Below are positions 1 to 5,056 of a DNA stretch of 5,056 bases, piece by piece (position 1 is the first letter of the stretch; each line of letters starts with the position of its first letter). A program made the position numbers and the translations under genes. The notes under the pieces are model-generated. The model was not told the origin of the DNA, did not search any database, and saw nothing but the letters and a program-made list of their open reading frames with translations. This stretch comes from Pseudomonadota bacterium (lineage in GTDB: Bacteria; Pseudomonadota; Gammaproteobacteria; Xanthomonadales; Rhodanobacteraceae): the NCBI GenBank assembly GCA_021798675.1, contig JAJZGE010000198.1:1-5056 (forward strand). The letters run 5' to 3'.

Positions 1-63
1 CTGGCCGGCTACCAGTTGTTTCCGCGCTGGACCGGCACGGTCGGGATCAGCATGGGCCTGTGA
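1..63 (+). CDS. C-terminal end of an unidentified protein, possibly an outer-membrane beta-barrel (partial)
   Basis: Frame 1 is open from the window edge and ends at the TGA at 61-63, giving the last 20 residues, LAGYQLFPRWTGTVGISMGL. The tail alternates polar/small and hydrophobic residues (T-V-G-I-S-M-G-L) and has aromatic residues upstream, as in the last strand of an outer-membrane beta-barrel. However, the final residue is Leu, not the usual Phe. Codon use is GC-rich at third positions, as in real genes nearby. The next gene starts either overlapping this stop (GTG at 60) or 29 bp after it (ATG at 93), so the two are probably co-transcribed. The family cannot be named from 20 residues. 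TlpA-like genes do occur beside beta-barrel proteins such as DUF3570, but that is only a suggestion here. Confidence 0.6.
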   Translation: MAGYQLFPRWTGTVGISMGL

Positions 64-92
64 CTACTCGGCTCTCACCGGATGGACTTGCC

Positions 93-674
93 ATGACTGC
101 AGAAACAAATAATGGATTGCGTGTTCATCACGCCAGCCTCGCATGCTTACGGCGTCATGCGAGGGCGCTGCTGCGGCTCGGCCTGATGAGCCTGCTGCTG
201 GCGCTGTGTCAGGTACCGGCGCACGCCAACGATCTGGTCGTGGGCCAACCGGCGCCGCCGATCACCCTCACCACGCTGGACGGCCAACAGATCGCCACGC
301 GCGACTTGCGCGGCAAGGTGGTCATCGTGACGTTCTGGGCCACCTGGTGCACACCCTGCCGGGAGGAATTGCCGCTGCTTTCGCGCTATGCAAGGCATCA
401 TGCCAAAGACGGCCTGGTGGTACTCGGCTTCAGTCTCGACACCCCCGATGAGCTGGACAAGGTGCGCGCCGTGTCGCGCACCCTCGACTTCCCGACAGGC
501 CTGCTCGGCGACCCGCATGTGCCGGGCTACGGTCGCATCTGGCGGCTGCCGGTGAGTTTCACCATCGACCGGGACGGCCGGCTGGTGGACGACGGCTGGA
601 AGGACCGCAACCCCGAATGGACAGCGCTGCGCCTGCAGCGTGTGGTCACGCCCTTGCTGGATCAGAGGCCGTGA
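93..674 (+). CDS. TlpA/ResA-like periplasmic thiol-disulfide oxidoreductase (thioredoxin fold)
   Basis: This is a secreted thioredoxin-fold protein, expected to reduce or exchange disulfides of periplasmic partners such as cytochrome c or copper-site cysteines. From the ATG at 93 it has 193 residues. An Arg/His-rich n-region (RRHARALLRLGL) and a short hydrophobic stretch lead to a likely signal peptidase I site, AHA|ND, at residues 43-45. There is no good lipobox. The mature domain opens with an AhpC/TSA-Redoxin type segment (VGQPAPPITL), then FWATWCTPC, in which the active-site CxxC is Cys86-Thr-Pro-Cys89, and a cis-Pro region RLPVSFTIDRDG near residue 153. Length fits the TlpA/ResA family. 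The start is uncertain. A GTG at 60 overlaps the upstream stop but has no well-placed ribosome site. The ATG at 186 would remove the charged n-region. The first ~24 codons have poor G/C third positions and contain a hairpin. The true partner is unknown. Confidence 0.87.
   Translation: MTAETNNGLRVHHASLACLRRHARALLRLGLMSLLLALCQVPAHANDLVVGQPAPPITLTTLDGQQIATRDLRGKVVIVTFWATWCTPCREELPLLSRYARHHAKDGLVVLGFSLDTPDELDKVRAVSRTLDFPTGLLGDPHVPGYGRIWRLPVSFTIDRDGRLVDDGWKDRNPEWTALRLQRVVTPLLDQRP
137..164. repeat. Perfect 9-bp inverted repeat in the signal-peptide region of the TlpA-like gene
   Basis: The arms CCTCGCATG (137-145) and CATGCGAGG (156-164) are exact reverse complements around a 10-base loop, so the transcript can form a stable hairpin. 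It lies early in the TlpA-like reading frame, within a stretch whose third codon positions are unusually A/T-rich for this genome. No T-tract follows, so a standard intrinsic terminator is unlikely. It could be a translational control hairpin, part of a REP-like palindrome, or chance. No second copy was noticed in the window. Confidence 0.55.
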
Positions 675-730
675 ATCCATGCACATGCGCGGTTACTCCC
701 CTTCGCGACAGACTGTTTCTTCCACGCGCG

Positions 731-759
731 TTCAAGTGCCGGCGGTCAGCCTCTATCTT
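731..759 (+). promoter_or_regulatory. Possible sigma70-type promoter for the pirin gene
   Basis: TTCAAG (731-736) and TATCTT (754-759) are separated by exactly 17 bases. The -10 element matches TATAAT at four of six positions and the -35 matches TTGACA at three of six. Transcription would begin near 766, leaving a leader of about 40 bases. The site lies in the 132-bp gap after the TlpA-like gene, where a separate promoter is reasonable. The match is weak and could be chance. Confidence 0.3.
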
Positions 760-765
760 CGGGCG

Positions 766-785
766 ATGCGCCAATCGCGGCGCGT
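766..785 (+). other. Small hairpin in the pirin leader
   Basis: ATGCGCC (766-772) pairs with GGCGCGT (779-785), including one G-T wobble, around a 6-base loop. It sits 9 bases upstream of the GGAG ribosome site of the pirin gene, and would lie at the very 5' end of the mRNA if the proposed promoter is right. No T-tract follows, so it is not a clear terminator. A stabilising 5' stem-loop is possible; a stem this short in GC-rich DNA may be chance. Confidence 0.25.
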
Positions 786-794
786 ATCGACTAC

Positions 795-798
795 CGGA
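795..798 (+). promoter_or_regulatory. Ribosome binding site GGAG deciding the GTG start of the pirin gene
   Basis: GGAG lies 8 bases before the GTG at 807, normal Shine-Dalgarno spacing. The protein then begins VIERRPFDRLGGANHG, and pirins of this subgroup usually begin with a closely similar segment. This supports GTG as the true start; no ATG lies in frame nearby. Confidence 0.7.
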
Positions 799-806
799 GC
801 CACGTC

Positions 807-1508
807 GTGATTGAACGCAGACCCTTCGACCGCCTGGGCGGAGCCAACCATGGGTGGCTGGATGCCAGGCACCACTTTTCGTTCGCCGGCTACAGCGACC
901 CGCAGCGCATGGGCTGGGGCGCGCTGCGCGTGTGGAACGACGACACCATCGCGCCGCAGACCGGCTTCCCGCCGCACTCGCATGCCGATATGGAAATCAT
1001 CACCTACGTGCGCGAAGGGGCCATCAGCCATCGCGACAACCTCGGCAACGAGGGCCGCACCGAGGCGGGCGACGTGCAGGTGATGAGCGCCGGCAGCGGC
1101 ATCACCCATTCGGAATACAACCTGGAGCCTGGCACCACGCGGATCTTCCAGATCTGGATCATCCCCCGCCAGCACGGGCAGCCGCCAGCGTGGGGTGCAC
1201 GGCCGTTTCCGGTGGGCGATCGCGCGGGTCGCTTCGTGGCCCTGGCCAGTGGCTTCAGCGAGGACACCGAGGCGCTGCCGCTGCGCACCGATGCACGCGT
1301 GCTTGGAGCCAGCCTCAAGGCCGGCGAAACCGCCGAGTACGCGCTGGCCGAGGGCCGCTACGGCTACCTGGTGCCGTCGAAGGGCACGGTGGAACTTAAC
1401 GGGGTGCGGCTGGCCACGCGCGATGGTGCTGCCATCCGCAGCGAACCGCTGCTGCGGATGACGGCGCTGGAGGATGCCGAGCTGGTGCTGGTGGACGCGT
1501 CGGCCTGA
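807..1508 (+). CDS. Pirin family protein (YhaK-like bicupin)
   Basis: A 233-residue cytosolic pirin with two cupin beta-barrels. The N-terminal signature DARHHFSFAGY (19-29) and the segment MGWGALRVWNDD are typical of the YhaK/pirin subgroup. The first cupin keeps all four metal ligands known from the family: His57 and His59 (PHSHADMEI), then His101 and Glu103 (GITHSEYN). It should therefore bind Fe(II) or a similar metal. The second cupin (about 140-232) is more diverged and lacks an obvious metal site, which is normal for the family. Some pirins show quercetin 2,3-dioxygenase activity and others act as redox-responsive regulators; the sequence does not tell which applies here, so no symbol is given. 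Length matches the usual ~230 residues. The gene starts at GTG with a GGAG ribosome site, lies 132 bp after the TlpA-like gene, and converges on the phosphodiesterase gene. Confidence 0.95.
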   Translation: MIERRPFDRLGGANHGWLDARHHFSFAGYSDPQRMGWGALRVWNDDTIAPQTGFPPHSHADMEIITYVREGAISHRDNLGNEGRTEAGDVQVMSAGSGITHSEYNLEPGTTRIFQIWIIPRQHGQPPAWGARPFPVGDRAGRFVALASGFSEDTEALPLRTDARVLGASLKAGETAEYALAEGRYGYLVPSKGTVELNGVRLATRDGAAIRSEPLLRMTALEDAELVLVDASA

Positions 1509-1529
1509 TCGCGCTGAGCAGATCGGGCC
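1502..1529 (+). terminator. Possible hairpin ending the pirin transcript
   Basis: GGCCTGATC (1502-1510) pairs with GATCGGGCC (1521-1529) over 9 bp with one U-G wobble and a 10-base loop, overlapping the pirin stop codon. The position suits a terminator at a convergent gene end. There is no T-tract after it, so this would be an atypical terminator or a 3'-end stabilising stem. An overlapping alternative stem (1525-1531 with 1551-1557) would compete with it. Confidence 0.3.
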
Positions 1530-1557
1530 GAGCAGATCGCGCCGACCTGATCGGCCC
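1502..1557. repeat. Four degenerate 14-bp tandem units in the convergent gap
   Basis: Four consecutive 14-base units are visible: GGCCTGATCGCGCT (1502-1515), GAGCAGATCGGGCC (1516-1529), GAGCAGATCGCGCC (1530-1543) and GACCTGATCGGCCC (1544-1557). All share GATCG at the same offset, and units 2 and 3 differ at a single base. The array begins inside the last two codons of the pirin gene and fills most of the space to the phosphodiesterase stop. Because GATC is a palindrome, units also pair with each other: 1502-1510 pairs with 1521-1529 (9 bp, one G-T wobble, 10-base loop), and 1525-1531 pairs with 1551-1557. Confidence 0.6.
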
Positions 1558-1568
1558 CGCCGGCGTGT

Positions 1569-3935
1569 TCACGGTGGCGTGCGCGCGCCGACCGTGCCGC
1601 CCCGCGCGGTGAGGAATGCGGCGAACCCGTCCACGTCGAGCGCAGGCGCGATGAAATAGCCCTGCGCGCAATCGCAGCCGATCGCAGCCAGGTAATCCAG
1701 CGCGCCCTGGCTCTCCACGCCCTCGGCAGTCACCCGATAGCCCAGCCGGTGGCTGAGGTCGACCAGCGAGCGCACGATGATCTGGTCGTTGCGATCGGTC
1801 GCCAGGTGCTTGATGAACATCTGGTCGATCTTCAGCTCGCTTACCGGCAGATGGCGCAGGTAGGCGAACGTGGCCTGGCCCACGCCGAAATCGTCGATCG
1901 CGATGCCGATGCCTTGCTCGGCCACACGCCGCAGGATCTGGATGGCGGTGTCGCGCTCGCTGATCACTGCGCGCTCGGTCACCTCCAGCGTGAGGCAGTC
2001 CGGCGGCAGCGCGTAGATCGCCAGCAGCGCGCCGATCCGCGCCGGCAGCTCGCGATCCTCCAGGTCGCGCGCCGACAGGTTGACGGCCACCTGCAGCGGC
2101 AGACCGCGGGCGCGCCAGCGCTTTGCCTGCGCCAGCGCCGTGGCCAGCGCCCAGCGCGTGACCCGATGGATATTGCCGGTGTCCTCGGCCATGCCGATGA
2201 AGCTGTCCGGCGGCACCCATCCCAGCCGCGGATGCTGCCAGCGCACCAGCGCCTCCACGCCTTCGATGCGGCGCTGGCCAAGGTCGAGCTTGGGCTGGTA
2301 GTGCAGCGACAGCTTGCTGCCCTCCAGCGCCTCGCGCAGGTCGCCCATCAGCGACAGCCGCTCGGGGCGATGCGGGTCGGTGGCCGCGTCGTAGATGCTC
2401 AGCGCGGCGCTGGAGCCGCTGGCCGCAAACTGGGCGACTTCCGCATGGCGCAGCAGCGTGGCGGCGTCGCTGCCGTCGGCGGGCGCCAGCGCGATGCCGA
2501 TCGACGGCAGGCCGTCAATGGTCACATCGGTATCCTGGTACGGCAGGTTGAGCGCATCCAGCAGGTGGATGGCGACCGCGGTGGCGGCGGGCTCGTCGGC
2601 CTGCGGCAGCCACAGCATGAACTGCATGTCGGTGATGCGCGCCAGATAGGCCTCGACCGCGGTGCGGCGGATGCGTTCGCTGGCATCGAGCATCAGCCGG
2701 TCGCACAGCGCGTGGCCCATCGTCTTGATGATGTCCGGTACGCGCGTGAGGCCGATCATCAGCACCGCGCCGCCCGCGCTGCCGGCGGCGGCCAGCCACT
2801 GATCGATCGCCAGCTCGGCCGCCGCGCGGTTGGGCAGACCGGTCACGCTGTCGTGCATTGCCTGATGGCGAATGTGCTGCTCGCGCTGGCGGATCGCGGC
2901 GGTCATGCTGGCGAAGGTGGCGGCCAGCTGTCCGATCTCGTCATGCCGCGGCATGCCCGGCGGCGCGCCGTAGTCGCCGGCCTCGATGCGCCGCGCGGCC
3001 AGCGCCAGCGATTCGATCGGTCGGGCCACGCTGCGGGCGGTCAGCCACGCACCCAGCAGCCCCACGCCGAAGCCCAGCGCCAGCAGGCTGCCCCACGCGA
3101 TGCCCACGGCGCGGAACGGCTGCAGCGCACTGTCCAGCGAATAGCCCAGCACGGCCATTACCGGCCGGCTGCTGGCGGGCTGCTGCAGTGGCTGCGCCAG
3201 CACCATGTACTGCTGGCCATCGACCACGGTCAGCCGCGGCTTGCGCGGCAGCGGCTGATGCGCTGCCACCAGGCTGGCGAGCATACCGGCATGGCGGTCG
3301 CCGCGCGCCACCACGCTCCAGTGTCCGGGCGTCAGCTGCGCCGCCAGTTCCAGATCCCGCGGCAACGCCGAGAGATGCTGCAGATGCGCCAGCAGCGCAT
3401 CGTCCAGCGGCACGTACACCACCACCATCGCCACCGGCTGCGGCGCATAGATCGGCACCACCACCACCCATGCGGCCTTGCCGTCCGTCGCCACCACGGC
3501 CGCGGTGCGCCGCATGTAGGCACTGCGCATCAGGTCAGGAAACGGGAAGCGCGTCAACGGCGGCGTGGCCCCGGCGGTGTCGGCCTGGACGCGGCCGTCG
3601 AGGCCGATCAGCAGCATGCGCGAGGCGCCCACCCGGCGGCCGTGATTGCGCAGCACCGACAGCACGGTGCCGCGATCGCGCTCGGCGATGGCCGAACGCA
3701 GCGCGTAGTCGAGCGAGAGCACCTCGACGTTGCCGGCCACGCGCGCCGAGATGTCGTCCATCTGCGCCTCGAAGGCGCGCGCGTTGGCGGTCAGCTGCCG
3801 CTCGCCTTCGCTGATCAGCGCGTGGCGCGTCACCTCGTAGACCAGCCCGGCGGTGAGCAGCTGCACGGTCACCAGGGTCGCGACAAAAAACAGCGCCAGC
3901 CGCAGGCGAAAGCCCATCGCCGGCAGCCTCGGCAT
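1569..3935 (-). CDS. Membrane c-di-GMP phosphodiesterase: periplasmic sensor-HAMP-degenerate GGDEF-EAL
   Basis: A 788-residue inner-membrane signalling protein, expected to hydrolyse cyclic di-GMP to pGpG. Order: membrane helix 1 (about 9-33), periplasmic CACHE-like sensor (about 35-270, with LLIGLDGRVQADT at 108-120), membrane helix 2 (about 277-300), HAMP (to about 350), GGDEF domain (about 355-520), EAL domain (about 530-780). The GGDEF domain keeps HDSVTGLPNR (361-370), but the signature is replaced by ITDMQ (434-438) and no RxxD inhibitory site is visible, so it should not be a cyclase. The EAL domain looks intact: Glu561-Ala-Leu, Asn619, Glu651, Asp681-Asp682, Lys702, Glu738 and Gln758 are all present. 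Loop 6 reads DDFGVG rather than DDFGTG. The ATG at 3935 shares its A with the upstream cupredoxin stop (TGATG), implying translational coupling. The ligand is unknown; the neighbour suggests a copper or redox cue. An ATG at 3917 is an alternative start. Confidence 0.93.
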   Translation of the reverse strand: MPRLPAMGFRLRLALFFVATLVTVQLLTAGLVYEVTRHALISEGERQLTANARAFEAQMDDISARVAGNVEVLSLDYALRSAIAERDRGTVLSVLRNHGRRVGASRMLLIGLDGRVQADTAGATPPLTRFPFPDLMRSAYMRRTAAVVATDGKAAWVVVVPIYAPQPVAMVVVYVPLDDALLAHLQHLSALPRDLELAAQLTPGHWSVVARGDRHAGMLASLVAAHQPLPRKPRLTVVDGQQYMVLAQPLQQPASSRPVMAVLGYSLDSALQPFRAVGIAWGSLLALGFGVGLLGAWLTARSVARPIESLALAARRIEAGDYGAPPGMPRHDEIGQLAATFASMTAAIRQREQHIRHQAMHDSVTGLPNRAAAELAIDQWLAAAGSAGGAVLMIGLTRVPDIIKTMGHALCDRLMLDASERIRRTAVEAYLARITDMQFMLWLPQADEPAATAVAIHLLDALNLPYQDTDVTIDGLPSIGIALAPADGSDAATLLRHAEVAQFAASGSSAALSIYDAATDPHRPERLSLMGDLREALEGSKLSLHYQPKLDLGQRRIEGVEALVRWQHPRLGWVPPDSFIGMAEDTGNIHRVTRWALATALAQAKRWRARGLPLQVAVNLSARDLEDRELPARIGALLAIYALPPDCLTLEVTERAVISERDTAIQILRRVAEQGIGIAIDDFGVGQATFAYLRHLPVSELKIDQMFIKHLATDRNDQIIVRSLVDLSHRLGYRVTAEGVESQGALDYLAAIGCDCAQGYFIAPALDVDGFAAFLTARGGTVGARTPP
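1570..1596 (-). terminator. Stable hairpin spanning the end of the phosphodiesterase gene
   Basis: CACGGT (1570-1575) pairs with ACCGTG (1591-1596). Inside it, 1576-1580 pairs with 1585-1589, with one bulged base at 1590 and a 4-base loop, giving 11 pairs in all. The hairpin covers the last codons and part of the stop codon of the leftward gene. No U-tract follows on the minus strand, so intrinsic termination is unproven; an mRNA 3'-end stem or chance pairing in GC-rich coding DNA are the alternatives. Confidence 0.3.
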
Positions 3936-4588
3936 CAGTAATCCAGGCGTCCGCGATCCATCGGCATGCGCGGATCGGGGATCAGCGAAAGGGTGAAGGA
4001 CAGCATCTGCGTGCCCGCCCCTTCGGCAATCGTCACCGGCTGGCTCGGCTGCGGCTGACCGGGGTACAGCTGCGGGTGCCAGACCTGCGCGGTATAGCGG
4101 CCGGGAGCGAGCCGGGCAAAGCTGGCATTGCCGCTGCGGTCAGACAGGGCGATCAGCGGCGCCGCGGAGACGAACAGGTAGCTGATCATGTGATCGTGGA
4201 TATTGCAGCCGACCGCGGCAATGCCGGCCTGGTCCAGCTGCAGCGGCGGCGAGCTCTCGCCCGGGCGCAGCACGAAATCGAATTTCCGGATCGGCGAAAA
4301 GGAGTAGACGTGATGGCGGGTGTCATCGCTGTTGCGGAACACCACCCTGTCGCCGGGGCGCAACAGTTGCACGTAGGGCAGGAAGGTCTCGTCTTTCTGA
4401 TCGATCACATGGGTCGCCGGCAGCGGTGCGGGAGCGCTATCGGCCGCGGGCTGCGCAGGCGCCAGGATGACCACCGCGTTGCCGGCGGCGTGGCCGTGGC
4501 TGTCATTCAGATGCACGGTCAGCCCCGCCGCGCGCACCGGCGATGCGCTCCACGCAAGAAGCCATGCCACCGCCAGCCACACACGCAT
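3935..4588 (-). CDS. Periplasmic cupredoxin-domain protein ('methylamine utilization protein' type)
   Basis: A 217-residue exported protein. The start chosen is the ATG at 4588, because AGGGG lies 6 bases upstream and the protein then opens with a compact signal peptide, MRVWLAVAWLLAWSASPVRA, cleaved before AGLTV. An in-frame TTG at 4606 would add six residues but has no such support. The cupredoxin part contains FRNSDDTRHHVYSFSP (His92/His93) and GCNIHDHM (Cys128, His131, His133, Met134). Cys-x2-His-x2-Met is the spacing of the type 1 copper site of amicyanin, so copper binding is likely. A second beta-sandwich-like segment (about 149-205, with SGNASFARLAPGRYTAQVW) resembles carboxypeptidase-regulatory-like folds. 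Such proteins are often labelled 'methylamine utilization protein', but no methylamine dehydrogenase genes are seen, so that role is doubtful. First gene of a coupled operon with the phosphodiesterase; possibly its sensory partner (inference). Confidence 0.9.
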   Translation of the reverse strand: MRVWLAVAWLLAWSASPVRAAGLTVHLNDSHGHAAGNAVVILAPAQPAADSAPAPLPATHVIDQKDETFLPYVQLLRPGDRVVFRNSDDTRHHVYSFSPIRKFDFVLRPGESSPPLQLDQAGIAAVGCNIHDHMISYLFVSAAPLIALSDRSGNASFARLAPGRYTAQVWHPQLYPGQPQPSQPVTIAEGAGTQMLSFTLSLIPDPRMPMDRGRLDY

Positions 4589-4745
4589 CGGATACCCCTG
4601 CCGCAACCGTCGTTGCCTAGCCTACCCATTTTTCAGGGCCGCCGCCTGCCGCCGTGCGCTGCCCGCGCGCCCGCGACGCATGGCGGATGATCGCATCGGA
4701 CCGATTTGCTACGCTGGCCGATCAACACCTGCGTACGAGACCGGC
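4589..4745. promoter_or_regulatory. Divergent intergenic region between cupredoxin and MBL-fold genes
   Basis: These 157 bp must hold the promoters of both diverging genes. Rightward, TACGCT (4710-4715) resembles a -10 box about 30 bases before the MBL-fold ATG, without a convincing -35. Leftward, TAGGCT (plus-strand 4619-4624) is a possible -10, again with no good -35. The middle (about 4637-4687) is extremely GC-rich. No operator palindrome stands out. The individual boxes are weak, so only the region is annotated. Confidence 0.4.
4595..4599 (-). promoter_or_regulatory. Ribosome binding site AGGGG fixing the cupredoxin start
   Basis: On the minus strand AGGGG is followed by 6 bases and then the ATG at 4588. 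This favours that ATG over the TTG at 4606 and yields a clean signal peptide. Confidence 0.7.
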
Positions 4746-5056
4746 ATGAGCGACCTGGATGGCATCCACACGATCGACACCGGCTTCGTGCGGCCACAGT
4801 TTGACGCGGCGTATCTGCTGGTCGAACGGGGTCGCGCCGCCTTCATCGACTGCGGCACCAACCACGCGGTGCCGCGCCTGCTGGCCGCGCTGGACGAGGT
4901 CGGGCTGAGTCCGGCGGCGGTCGACTGGCTGATCCTCACTCATGTGCATCTCGATCACGCCGGCGGCGCCGGCGAGCTGATCGCCCGGCTGCCGAACGCG
5001 CGGCTGGTGGTGCACCCGCGCGGTGCCCGCCACATGATCGACCCCGCCCAGCTGTG
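4746..5056 (+). CDS. Metallo-beta-lactamase-fold hydrolase, N-terminal part (runs off window)
   Basis: The frame opens at the ATG at 4746 and has no stop before the window edge, giving the first 103 residues. The zinc-binding signature THVHLDH (65-71) supplies His66, His68, Asp70 and His71, followed by AGGAGEL. The upstream strand FIDCGTN (33-39) and the later segment VVHPRGARHMIDP (88-100) are also typical of one glyoxalase II-like subgroup of MBL-fold proteins. There is no signal peptide, so it is probably cytosolic. The substrate cannot be assigned; hydrolases acting on thioesters, lactones or other esters and flavin-linked proteins all share this fold, and the C-terminal half is missing. 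The ribosome site is weak (GAGA at 4737-4740). No in-frame start codon was found for at least 40 bases upstream. It is transcribed away from the cupredoxin gene, so a shared function is not implied. Confidence 0.9.
   Translation, partial: MSDLDGIHTIDTGFVRPQFDAAYLLVERGRAAFIDCGTNHAVPRLLAALDEVGLSPAAVDWLILTHVHLDHAGGAGELIARLPNARLVVHPRGARHMIDPAQL

Noticed and set aside
221..235. Lipoprotein signal (LLALC) in the TlpA-like protein
   Set aside because: The residue before Cys is Leu, which does not fit the lipobox; the AHA|ND signal peptidase I site is better.
147..686. A 179-codon minus-strand frame opposite the TlpA-like gene
   Set aside because: Composition is typical of an antisense shadow; the plus strand has the WCTPC active site and a signal peptide.
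617..814. A 65-codon plus-strand frame bridging the TlpA-like and pirin genes
   Set aside because: It overlaps the end of the TlpA-like gene in another frame, has no good ribosome site and no recognisable sequence.
1749..3941. A 730-codon open frame on the plus strand, fully antisense to the sensor-EAL gene
   Set aside because: The predicted protein is a low-complexity His/Gln/Arg-rich sequence with no recognisable domain. Long antisense frames are expected opposite GC-rich genes with few A/T-ending codons, and the minus-strand gene has full domain support.
3935..4606. The longer cupredoxin start at the TTG at 4606
   Set aside because: The ATG at 4588 has a well-placed AGGGG and gives a normal signal peptide.
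4076..4690. A 204-codon plus-strand frame opposite the cupredoxin gene
   Set aside because: It is rich in Arg, Gln, Gly and Ala, has no family motif, and is antisense to a well-supported gene with a signal peptide and copper ligands.
4709..5033. Two minus-strand frames opposite the MBL-fold gene
   Set aside because: The plus strand carries the THVHLDH zinc motif in a continuous frame, so these are shadows.

Overview
This is a high-GC window with strongly G/C-biased third codon positions. Its gene set suggests a gammaproteobacterium of the Rhodanobacteraceae/Xanthomonadaceae type (Rhodanobacter- or Dyella-like): a YhaK-type pirin, a 'methylamine utilization'-type cupredoxin coupled to a CACHE-HAMP-GGDEF-EAL protein, and a TlpA-like thioredoxin. 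The lineage is inferred from gene content and composition; no marker gene is present.

Layout, left to right. (1) Positions 1-63 hold the last 20 codons of a rightward gene, possibly an outer-membrane beta-barrel. (2) A secreted TlpA/ResA-like thiol-disulfide reductase follows at once, to 674. (3) A 132-bp gap has a possible promoter and a small hairpin. (4) A pirin-family cupin gene runs from 807 to 1508. (5) A short convergent gap (1509-1568) consists mostly of four degenerate 14-bp tandem units that can fold into hairpins. (6) On the minus strand a two-gene operon runs leftward: a periplasmic cupredoxin (3935-4588), then a large membrane c-di-GMP phosphodiesterase (1569-3935). Their stop and start codons share one base (TGATG). 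(7) A divergent intergenic region (4589-4745) separates this operon from a rightward metallo-beta-lactamase-fold hydrolase that runs off the right edge.

The most informative unit is the minus-strand pair. The small protein keeps a type 1 copper ligand set with amicyanin-like spacing (Cys-x2-His-x2-Met). Its partner has a periplasmic sensor region, HAMP, a GGDEF domain that has lost its signature, and an EAL domain with every expected catalytic residue. A working hypothesis is that a periplasmic copper or redox signal is relayed to c-di-GMP breakdown. The TlpA-like protein also acts in periplasmic redox chemistry, but nothing here ties it to that operon. No tRNA, rRNA, CRISPR array, insertion sequence or phage gene was seen.
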